DNA from: Paraburkholderia fungorum
GTDB taxonomy: Bacteria; Pseudomonadota; Gammaproteobacteria; Burkholderiales; Burkholderiaceae
NCBI RefSeq assembly: GCF_003610895.1
Contig: NZ_MCAS01000067.1
Location: forward strand, 1-64,000
Direction: 5' to 3'
Length of the DNA stretch: 64,000 bases
Each line of letters starts with the position of its first letter. The stretch's first letter is position 1. The position numbers and the translations under genes are program-made. Of this stretch, positions 57,752 through 64,000 are shown piece by piece. The notes under the pieces are model-generated. The model had not been told where the DNA came from and made no database searches. It saw only the letters and a list, made by a program, of their open reading frames with translations.

Positions 57752-59353
57752 ATGGCAAACTCAAATTCCGCCGACATCGTCGTGGTCGGGTCGGGCGTGG
57801 CAGGTGGGCTGGTTGCGCATCAGATGGCGTTGGCCGGTGCATCGGTGATTCTGCTCGAAGCGGGGCCGCGCATTCCACGCTGGCAGATCGTCGAGAACTT
57901 TCGCAACTCGCCCGCCAAGTCCGACTTCGCGACGCCGTATCCCTCAACGCCGTACGCGCCGCATCCCGAGTACACGCCCGCCAACAATTACCTGATCCAG
58001 AAGGGCGATTATCCGTACAACTCACAGTATGTGCGGCTGGTTGGCGGCACGACGTGGCACTGGGCGGCCGCTGCCTGGCGGCTGCTGCCGTCGGATTTCA
58101 GGTTGCACACACTGTATGGCGTGGGACGTGACTGGCCTTATCCGTATGAAACACTGGAGCCCTGGTACCAGGCGGCTGAAGTGCAACTGGGCGTTTCCGG
58201 ACCGGACACCACGATCGATCTCGGCTCACCGCGATCGAAACCTTATCCGATGAGCCAACTGCCGCTGTCGTACATGGATCAGCGCTTTAGCGACGTGCTC
58301 AATGCACAGGGCTTCAAGGTGGTGCCCGAACCGGTTGCGCGCAACAGCCGCCCCTATGACGCACGGCCCACCTGCTGCGGCAACAACAACTGCATGCCGA
58401 TCTGCCCGATCGCCGCGATGTACAACGGCGTGGTGCATGCGGAGAAGGCCGAGCAGGCCGGCGCGAAGCTGATTCCCGAGGCGGTCGTGTACCGCGTCGA
58501 AGCGGACAACAAAGGGCTCATCACCGCCGTCCACTACAAGGACCCGAACGGCAACAGCACACGCGTGACCGGCAAGCTGTTCGTGCTCGCCGCAAACGGC
58601 ATCGAAACGCCGAAGCTGATGTTGATGTCGACATCCGACAAGTTCCCGCACGGCATCGGCAACAGCTCCGATCAGGTGGGCCGTAATCTGATGGATCATC
58701 CGGGCACGGGTGTCACCTTCCTCGCCAATGAGCCGCTGTGGCCCGGACGAGGACCGATGGAGATGACCTCGATCGTCAACTTTCGCGACGGCGCGTTCCG
58801 CTCCGATTACGCGGCGAAAAAACTGCATCTGTCGAACGGCGTGCCGACCATGGGCGTGAGCGCCGATCTGCTGAAAAAAGGCCTCACGGGCGCCGAGCTC
58901 GATCGCCAGATTCGCGATCGCGCGGCCCGCACGCTGAACATCAACAGCTTTCACGAGCATCTCGCGGAGCCGCAGAACCGTGTGGTGCCGTCGGCGGATC
59001 ACAAGGATGCGCTCGGTATTCCGCAGCCCGAGATCTACTACTCGATCAACGACTACGTGAGGAAGAGCGCGGCGAACACGCACGAACTGTACGCGCAGAT
59101 TGCCACGCTGTTCGGCGGCGCCGAGGTCTCGTTCGACGATACGTTCGCGCCGAACAATCACATTATGGGTACCACCATCATGGGCAGCGACCCAGGGGAT
59201 TCGGTCGTCGACGTGGACTGCCGCACGCACGATCACTCGAATCTGTTTATCGCCAGCAGCGGTGTGATGCCGACTGCGGCCTCCGTGAATTGCACGCTGA
59301 CGATCGCGGCCTTGTCGCTGAAGCTGGCCGACAAGCTCAAGCGTGAAATCTGA
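57752..59353 (+). CDS. FAD-dependent sugar dehydrogenase, catalytic GMC subunit (alpha)
   Basis: A 533-residue GMC oxidoreductase. The FAD fold is DIVVVGSGVAGGLVAHQMAL with EAG at 36-38. A four-cysteine cluster in CCGNNNCMPICP (C208, C209, C214, C218) matches the 3Fe-4S site described for B. cepacia FAD-glucose dehydrogenase. The active-site half includes APNNHIMGTTIMG and the C-terminal SSGVMPTAASVNCTL. It has no signal peptide, consistent with export bound to the small subunit. It oxidises a sugar, sugar acid or polyol in the periplasm and passes electrons to the downstream cytochrome. Glucose is most likely by similarity; gluconate or sorbitol are alternatives. Confidence 0.9.
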   Translation: MANSNSADIVVVGSGVAGGLVAHQMALAGASVILLEAGPRIPRWQIVENFRNSPAKSDFATPYPSTPYAPHPEYTPANNYLIQKGDYPYNSQYVRLVGGTTWHWAAAAWRLLPSDFRLHTLYGVGRDWPYPYETLEPWYQAAEVQLGVSGPDTTIDLGSPRSKPYPMSQLPLSYMDQRFSDVLNAQGFKVVPEPVARNSRPYDARPTCCGNNNCMPICPIAAMYNGVVHAEKAEQAGAKLIPEAVVYRVEADNKGLITAVHYKDPNGNSTRVTGKLFVLAANGIETPKLMLMSTSDKFPHGIGNSSDQVGRNLMDHPGTGVTFLANEPLWPGRGPMEMTSIVNFRDGAFRSDYAAKKLHLSNGVPTMGVSADLLKKGLTGAELDRQIRDRAARTLNINSFHEHLAEPQNRVVPSADHKDALGIPQPEIYYSINDYVRKSAANTHELYAQIATLFGGAEVSFDDTFAPNNHIMGTTIMGSDPGDSVVDVDCRTHDHSNLFIASSGVMPTAASVNCTLTIAALSLKLADKLKREI

Positions 59354-59372
59354 GCCTGAACGGAGAGCCAAC

Positions 59373-60800
59373 ATGACGAAGAACACCTCTCGCGTGCAGC
59401 AGGCCGATCTGCCGCTTCAGAACATGCGTCGCCGCCGGTTCCGGATGGCAACGCTCGCGGCCATTTTTTCGCTATTCGCGCTGTACGTGGCCTGGCACGA
59501 GGCGCATGGGCCTGGCGCACGGCATAACGACGAACTGCCGATCATGCAGGCCCACGCGGACGACGCTTCGCAACCAGCCAATGCCGCGGGTACGCCCGAG
59601 GCGGTGGCCAGCAGCGATCTCGTGAAACGCGGCGAATATCTTGCGCGCGTCGGCGACTGCGTGGCCTGTCACACGGCTGACAAAACACGCCCGTTCGCGG
59701 GGGGCCTCGCGATCAACACGCCGGTCGGCACGATCGTGACGCCCAACATCACGCCCGATCCGGACACCGGCATCGGGCAATGGAGCGACGCCGATTTTCT
59801 GCGCGCGATGCATGAAGGTATCGGCAAGAGCGGTGAGCGGCTGTATCCGGCCTTCCCGTATGTGGAGTACACCAAGGTCACCGATCAGGACGTGATGGCG
59901 ATTCGCGCGTATCTGAAGACACTGGCGCCGATTCACTATGCACCGCCGGGCAATACGCTCAACTTTCCCTTCAATCAGCGCTGGCTGATGGTGTTCTGGA
60001 ACCTGTTCAATTTCAACGAAGGCCGCTTTGTGCCCGATCCGAAGCAAAGCGCCGAGTGGAATCGCGGCGCGTATCTGGTTCAAGGTCTCGCGCATTGCGA
60101 GGAATGTCATACGCCGCGCAATTTCATGCAGGGTTTGAAGACGAGTTCGCGTTTCTCCGGCGCGGTTCAGGCCGGCTGGCATGCGTACAACATCACGCCC
60201 GACAAGAACAGCGGCGTGGGCAACTGGAGCGATGACGAACTGGCGGCGTATCTCTCGACCGGCGCGGCGCCGGGGCGCGCCAATGCGGCCGGCCCGATGG
60301 CCGAAGTGGTGACCGACAGCACGCAGTATCTGACGCAGGAAGACGTCGGCTCGATCGTCAAGTATCTGCGCTCGCTGCCGCCGATCAACGGCGGTGAATC
60401 GCGCCCGCGTGACCAGTGGGGCAATCCGGCCGCCGACGACGTCACCGCGCTACGCGGCACCACGATCAATACGGTGAACGGCGCGCAACTGTTCATCGCC
60501 AATTGTGCGACGTGCCATAACTGGACCGGGCAGGGCGTTGGCGCAAGCGCGCCGGGGGCGTACCCGTCGTTGATCCACAACTCGGCGGTCGGCGCGAGCG
60601 ACGCCAATAATCTGGCGATGGTGATCCTGCACGGCGTCACTCGTACGACGAAACAGGCCGACGTGCTGATGCCCGCGTTCAGCACTGAGCTCACCGACGA
60701 TCAGGTGGCGGCCATCACCAACTATGTGACCAAACAGTTCGGTAATCCGCAGTCCACGGTGACGGCGGATCAGATTGCCAAATTGCGTACGCAGCAATAA
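59373..60800 (+). CDS. Sugar dehydrogenase cytochrome c subunit (beta), tri-heme
   Basis: A 475-residue membrane-anchored cytochrome. An N-terminal hydrophobic anchor (about 26-40, after MRRRRFRM) is followed by three heme c sites: CVACH at 96-100, CEECH near 242 and CATCH near 376. Each lies in a cytochrome c domain with typical distal methionine segments. It accepts electrons from the FAD/Fe-S catalytic subunit and delivers them to ubiquinone. CGGAGAG precedes ATG 59373, 19 bp after the alpha gene. The gamma-alpha-beta order matches the B. cepacia enzyme. A terminator follows. Confidence 0.93.
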   Translation: MTKNTSRVQQADLPLQNMRRRRFRMATLAAIFSLFALYVAWHEAHGPGARHNDELPIMQAHADDASQPANAAGTPEAVASSDLVKRGEYLARVGDCVACHTADKTRPFAGGLAINTPVGTIVTPNITPDPDTGIGQWSDADFLRAMHEGIGKSGERLYPAFPYVEYTKVTDQDVMAIRAYLKTLAPIHYAPPGNTLNFPFNQRWLMVFWNLFNFNEGRFVPDPKQSAEWNRGAYLVQGLAHCEECHTPRNFMQGLKTSSRFSGAVQAGWHAYNITPDKNSGVGNWSDDELAAYLSTGAAPGRANAAGPMAEVVTDSTQYLTQEDVGSIVKYLRSLPPINGGESRPRDQWGNPAADDVTALRGTTINTVNGAQLFIANCATCHNWTGQGVGASAPGAYPSLIHNSAVGASDANNLAMVILHGVTRTTKQADVLMPAFSTELTDDQVAAITNYVTKQFGNPQSTVTADQIAKLRTQQ

Positions 60801-60812
60801 CGACTGTGCTAT

Positions 60813-60855
60813 TGGCGCGTTTGCCGGTAAGTTCTGCCGGAGGCGCGCCATTTTT
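60813..60855 (+). terminator. Rho-independent terminator after the dehydrogenase operon
   Basis: TGGCGCG (60813-60819) pairs with CGCGCCA (60844-60850), with an inner CCGG/CCGG stem in the loop, and is followed by five T. Confidence 0.75.
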
Positions 60856-60926
60856 GCGTCGTTTCTACGTGAATCCGGTGATCTGTGACGCCAGGAAAGA
60901 TAGGGACCGCGCATACGCACTTGCGG

Positions 60927-61685
60927 ATGCCGAACTATCATGAGCGCATGGATTCCGCACTCGTCAACCTCGTTCAGCATCATCCAGCCAATCCGGGCGG
61001 CCGCGACTTTGTCGTAGGCGACTTGCATGGCTGTGTCGATGCATTGCGCTATCTGCTGCGCGACATCGCATTCGATCCGGCGCGCGACCGGCTCTTTTCG
61101 GTCGGCGATCTGGTGGATCGTGGCGAACATTCCGAGCAGGCGTTGGCCCTGCTCGACAAGCCGTGGTTTTACGCAGTGCTAGGCAATCACGAAGACACGT
61201 TGTGCGCGGTCGTCGATGGGCGCATGCGGCGCCAGTGGTGGTATGGAATCGGCGGGACGTGGGCCGCGGATGTGCCCGACGAGCGCTTGCAGCAGTACGC
61301 CGAACGTCTGCGAACGCTGCCGCTCGTGCGCGTGGTGGGCAGCGGCAAGGAGCGCTTCAATATTCTGCATGCCGAATTTTTCGGCACGGACGCCGAACTC
61401 GATGCCGGCAATTTTTCCGCCGAAACGCGCCAGCAATTGCTGTGGGGGCGCGATCTGGCCTTGGGTAATGGCGATCCGCAGCGGCAGCGCGGACTTTCAT
61501 TGACGTATTGCGGCCATACGCCGATGCGCGACATCCAGCAGGTCGGCTCACAGGTGTTTATCGACACCGGCGCATTCGGACCTGGCGGCAAGCTGACGAT
61601 CGTGGAACCCCTGGCGCTGAGGCGCTGGTCGATCTCAGTCGAGGCGGCGCGGGAGAGCGGAGCGGCGGCGCTAGCCTTGCCTTGA
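60927..61685 (+). CDS. PPP-type metallophosphatase
   Basis: A roughly 250-residue calcineurin-like phosphoesterase of the lambda-phosphatase/PrpA type. Motifs in order: FVVGDLHGCVDAL, FSVGDLVDRGEHSEQ, AVLGNHEDTLCAV, ILHAEFF and LTYCGHTPMRDIQQVG then FIDTGAFG, which give the two-metal site. Substrates of such enzymes include phosphoserine/threonine/tyrosine and nucleotide phosphates. The start is uncertain: ATG 60927, ATG 60948 and GTG 60885 are in frame and none has a strong ribosome site. It is monocistronic, convergent with the toxin gene. Confidence 0.88.
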   Translation: MPNYHERMDSALVNLVQHHPANPGGRDFVVGDLHGCVDALRYLLRDIAFDPARDRLFSVGDLVDRGEHSEQALALLDKPWFYAVLGNHEDTLCAVVDGRMRRQWWYGIGGTWAADVPDERLQQYAERLRTLPLVRVVGSGKERFNILHAEFFGTDAELDAGNFSAETRQQLLWGRDLALGNGDPQRQRGLSLTYCGHTPMRDIQQVGSQVFIDTGAFGPGGKLTIVEPLALRRWSISVEAARESGAAALALP

Positions 61686-61692
61686 TTGCCGC

Positions 61693-62394
61693 TCAACCTA
61701 CCTGATTGAGTTCGAACACGATATCGATAGCCGCGCCGTTCCAGTTGTATTCCAGATAAGCCGCATGATGGCAGTCACGCAGCAGCGTGGTGCTGAACGC
61801 GGCGAGGCACTCGCCTTCTTCATCCCGTACCGACGGATACACGATGCCCGGCGCGCCGGCCTCGCGCACGGCGCGGCCGAGCGATTGTCCGGCGACATAG
61901 TCGTCGGGCGACAACACCGCGAGATCGAACGATGCGTCGCCGCGAATATCGACCACGTTGCCTTGTGCCGCCACGGTGTAGAGGCGCATCTGCTGCCGCA
62001 TGGGCGGCTCGGCGGTCGCCTCCAGAAACTTTCCCGTGTGATAGCGCGTTTCGGCGATTGCGGTGGCACGCGAGCGGGCACAGTAGAAGACGCCATACGT
62101 GCCGTCCGAGAAGCGGCTGCCGAGTGGATTCAGATGCGTCAGCGCGGCCATGATCGGTCCATATCCCGGGCCGAAACGGCGCTCTTCGCGCGGCACGAGA
62201 TCGAGTTCGCCGACTTCGGTGCGCAAGCGGTCGTTGGTCATCGCTTCGAGCGCGTAGAGGGCGTCGAAATCTTCGGGCGATGCGACACGGTCGAACAGAT
62301 TGACGGCCGGAAAGCGCGTGGGAATCACGCGATACGCGGGCGACCAGTCGAGCGGCGCGCTGCGCCAGCGGTCCTGCCAATGCGGTTTTGTCAC
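61693..62394 (-). CDS. RES-domain toxin
   Basis: A 233-residue RES-family protein; characterised members degrade NAD+ or act as ADP-ribosyltransferase-like toxins. The family Arg and Glu are seen in AYRVIPTRFP and YCARSRATAIAETRYH (E115), with GSRFSDGTYGVFY before it and the late serine region ECLAAFSTTLL. The ATG at 62394 overlaps the antitoxin stop as ATGA, giving the standard antitoxin-first order. It ends eight bases from the convergent phosphatase gene. All key residues appear intact, so it is probably functional. Confidence 0.88.
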   Translation of the reverse strand: MTKPHWQDRWRSAPLDWSPAYRVIPTRFPAVNLFDRVASPEDFDALYALEAMTNDRLRTEVGELDLVPREERRFGPGYGPIMAALTHLNPLGSRFSDGTYGVFYCARSRATAIAETRYHTGKFLEATAEPPMRQQMRLYTVAAQGNVVDIRGDASFDLAVLSPDDYVAGQSLGRAVREAGAPGIVYPSVRDEEGECLAAFSTTLLRDCHHAAYLEYNWNGAAIDIVFELNQVG

Positions 62395-62828
62395 GCCCAG
62401 CCGCCTCGCATCGCGTCGAGATACTGGCGCACGGCCACGAGATCGCTGATGTTGCCGGCCAGCATGCGGTCGAGCGCGCGGCGGCCGCCGAACGGCGGCG
62501 CGCTATTGGGGCGCCTGATCCAGGTGTCGGCGGCGCTGGGCTGCGGCAGCAGAATTTGCAGTGCCTTATAGATGCCAAGCAGCAGCGACAGGCGTTCCAG
62601 CGTATCGCGACCCAGACGTGCTGTTTGCGGCGTGGATTTCCACTTGAAATAGGTGGAGCGGCCCGGCGAGCCTAGCAGCACGATCTGCTCGTCGGCGCTC
62701 AAGTCCCAGTCTCGCGCGATGTTGAAGAACGCGCGCAAGCCTGCCGCCGACATTTCTGTGAGCGTGGGTTCCGAAACCGGCCGACGGATCGGCGATTCGG
62801 GCTGGGTGGCGCGGGCAGCGTGAGCCAT
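62391..62828 (-). CDS. Xre/MbcA/ParS-type antitoxin (DUF2384)
   Basis: A 145-residue antitoxin. A helix-turn-helix-like region lies at about 27-75 (GLRAFFNIARDWDLSADEQI, LLGSPGRSTYFKWKS). The C-terminal DUF2384 toxin-binding part contains ERLSLLLGIYKALQIL, WIRRPNSAPPFGGRRALDRM and ISDLVAVRQYLDAMRGG. Such proteins neutralise the RES toxin by covering its active site and repress their own promoter. It is the first gene of the pair, reading from a promoter at 62862-62889. Confidence 0.88.
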   Translation of the reverse strand: MAHAARATQPESPIRRPVSEPTLTEMSAAGLRAFFNIARDWDLSADEQIVLLGSPGRSTYFKWKSTPQTARLGRDTLERLSLLLGIYKALQILLPQPSAADTWIRRPNSAPPFGGRRALDRMLAGNISDLVAVRQYLDAMRGGWA

Positions 62829-62861
62829 GACTGGGTGAGTCCTTATCTGTACTTGTTGTTG

Positions 62862-62889
62862 ATATTAGTCTAAATATGGATTTTTGCAA
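62862..62889 (-). promoter_or_regulatory. Promoter of the RES/Xre module
   Basis: On the minus strand TTGCAA (62884-62889) and TAATAT (62862-62867) are separated by 16 bp, 34 bp upstream of the antitoxin ATG. An imperfect inverted repeat (ATATTAG / CTAAATAT) overlaps the -10 and may be the antitoxin operator. TATAAT at 62895-62900 on the plus strand is a -10 candidate for the divergent secreted-protein gene. Confidence 0.5.
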
Positions 62890-62940
62890 GAGAATATAAT
62901 CCCGGCTCGTTATGAAGCCGAAGATCAGGAGAAGCAGGAG

Positions 62941-63546
62941 ATGTGGGTTCGTGCAGTAGCAACAGCAGTTGCAGTGTGGTGTGTATCGGGTGTAGCAATG
63001 GCCGCTGGTTATGCGGAAGTGTGGAATCCACCCGAGTCGACCGGGCATGCGGCGAAGCATGCGAAAAAACCGGCGGGGGCTGCCAAGGTCAAGCCGGCAG
63101 CCGGCGCAAAGACGGATTCGAAGCACGCCGCGAGCGCTCAGCATGGCGCGCAGCGGGTTGCGTCGGCGTCGAAGAGCGGCGCGCATGGCGGCGTAAAGAA
63201 GGTCGCGGACAAGAATGCTGGCCGCAGCGGCGCGGTCAAGAACGCGGGCAAGCCTAAATCGAAGGCCGCCGTGGCGGCGCAGGGTAAAAAGCCGCACGCA
63301 AAAATGACTCAGGCGAAGCCGGGTCAAGGCAAGATCGTGCGCGCCAATCTGATCCCAGGCCATGCAGCGCACCCCCATACGGTTAAGGTGGCGGCGAAAC
63401 CGGCTGCCGTTTCCATGAGCGCGCCTGCCAAGGCCGCAAACATAGCGCCGAACCCGGCTGCCGCAAGCGTCACGGCAAGTCCCGCAGGCTCCAACGCTAA
63501 TCCGGCTACCGCCAGCAGCGGTTCATTGCCGCCGATCCTTCACTAG
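62941..63546 (+). CDS. Secreted Ala/Lys-rich hypothetical protein
   Basis: A 201-residue protein with a clear Sec signal (MWVRAVATAVAVWCVSGVAMA, cleavage after about 21). The mature part is a highly basic, low-complexity chain rich in Ala, Lys, Gly and Pro (for example KHAKKPAGAAKVKPAAG, KPHAKMTQAKPGQGK), ending in the neutral stretch SGSLPPILH. No domain was recognised. AGGAG stands seven bases before ATG 62941. The composition suggests binding to a polyanion such as cell wall polymer, LPS or nucleic acid; this is inference. Confidence 0.7.
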   Translation: MWVRAVATAVAVWCVSGVAMAAGYAEVWNPPESTGHAAKHAKKPAGAAKVKPAAGAKTDSKHAASAQHGAQRVASASKSGAHGGVKKVADKNAGRSGAVKNAGKPKSKAAVAAQGKKPHAKMTQAKPGQGKIVRANLIPGHAAHPHTVKVAAKPAAVSMSAPAKAANIAPNPAAASVTASPAGSNANPATASSGSLPPILH

Positions 63547-63554
63547 TCGCCGGT

Positions 63555-64000
63555 TCAGGCGGCGCGTTTGCGTTTGGTCTTGGCGCCCGGTGGACCCAGT
63601 GCGGCGCGGCCGAGTTCGACGATGCGCGCCGAGAGTTTTTCGAGCCGTGGCGACTGGACCTTCCAGGCGTGCCAGTACAGCTCGACATCGGTGGGCTGCT
63701 TCGGCGCAAGATCGACCAGTTCGCCGCGCTCCACGGCATTGCCGAATTCCAGTTCGGGCACCATGCCGTACGCGAGGCCACGCTGGATCGCCATGTAACG
63801 TGGTACCGGCGCCGGCACGTAATGGCACGGATAAGCTTCCGGCGGCAGGCCGAAGCGCGTCTCGAGAAAGCGCGCCTGCAACGCGTCCTTGCGTGAAGAC
63901 AGGATCACCGGCGCGCGCCGTGCGCTTTCACGCGTCAAGCCATTCGGAAACCATCGCTCGACGAACGCAGGCGAGGCCACCAGCCGGTAGCGCATCGCGC
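63555..64000 (-). CDS. argP: LysR family regulator, ArgP-like (5' end outside window)
   Basis: The C-terminal 148 or so residues of a LysR-type regulator; the frame stays open to the window edge. RLVASPAFVERWFPNGLTRE, SSRKDALQARFLETRFGLP and AIQRGLAYGMVPELEFGN resemble the effector domain of ArgP/IciA, which controls arginine/lysine export (often a neighbouring lysE/argO) in proteobacteria. It ends with a basic tail, KTKRKRAA. The DNA-binding domain is not in the window, so the symbol rests on C-terminal resemblance only. Confidence 0.75.
   Translation of the reverse strand, partial: AMRYRLVASPAFVERWFPNGLTRESARRAPVILSSRKDALQARFLETRFGLPPEAYPCHYVPAPVPRYMAIQRGLAYGMVPELEFGNAVERGELVDLAPKQPTDVELYWHAWKVQSPRLEKLSARIVELGRAALGPPGAKTKRKRAA

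Noticed and set aside
1..64000. tRNA, rRNA, insertion sequences, prophage or CRISPR arrays
   Set aside because: No cloverleaf, transposase, integrase or regularly spaced direct repeats were seen in any gap on inspection.

Overview
The window reads as part of a Burkholderiaceae genome, most likely a Paraburkholderia, and probably its second replicon. The reasons are the strongly GC-biased codons, a TCA cluster of mdh / GntR / sdhCDAB-sdhE / gltA next to a leuCDB-asd-fimV-truA-trpFBA-accD-folC run, an orphan methylase between trpB and trpA, and a three-subunit FAD sugar dehydrogenase of the Burkholderia cepacia type. The genus is inferred from gene content and order; no rRNA or other marker is present.

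Region 1 (1-10.4 kb) is central carbon metabolism. On the minus strand lie mdh, a CitE-like lyase and prpC, whose 3' end is cut by the window edge. On the plus strand lie a HutC-type GntR regulator, sdhCDAB, the flavinylation factor sdhE and gltA, closed by a strong terminator. A perfect 20-bp palindrome sits in the gap between mdh and the regulator. A small four-cysteine DUF3079 protein follows.

Region 2 (10.6-29.9 kb) is a long plus-strand biosynthetic array: leuC, an entericidin-like lipoprotein, leuD, leuB, asd, fimV, truA, trpF, trpB, a DNA methyltransferase, trpA, accD, folC, a SPOR protein, cvpA, purF and metZ. Several joints overlap by four bases. The most notable unannotated signal is upstream of asd: a 39-codon leader ORF ending in a Thr/Ile/Lys-rich run, followed by competing RNA stems that look like a transcription attenuator.

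Region 3 (30-37.2 kb) holds single-gene units: an AraC regulator, an FKBP isomerase, a histidine-kinase-like protein with a degenerate ATPase half, a CNNM/CorC-type membrane protein, a TauE/SafE permease, a dipeptidase with an internal twin-arginine motif, and a divergent TetR / SnoaL-like pair with a clear 17-bp operator candidate.

Region 4 (37.2-55.7 kb, minus strand) is a complete alpha-glucan/trehalose cluster: glgE, a treS-maltokinase fusion, glgB, glgX, treZ, malQ and treY. It encodes both the route from trehalose to glucan through maltose 1-phosphate and the TreYZ route from glucan back to trehalose. GlgE carries a 450-residue N-terminal GH13-like domain that has lost its acid/base residue.

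Region 5 (56-64 kb) holds a DUF1345 membrane protein, the FAD-dependent dehydrogenase complex (small subunit, GMC subunit, tri-heme cytochrome c), a PPP-type phosphatase, a RES/Xre toxin-antitoxin pair, a secreted Ala/Lys-rich protein and the C-terminal part of an ArgP-like LysR regulator. No tRNA, rRNA, insertion sequence, prophage or CRISPR array was seen.
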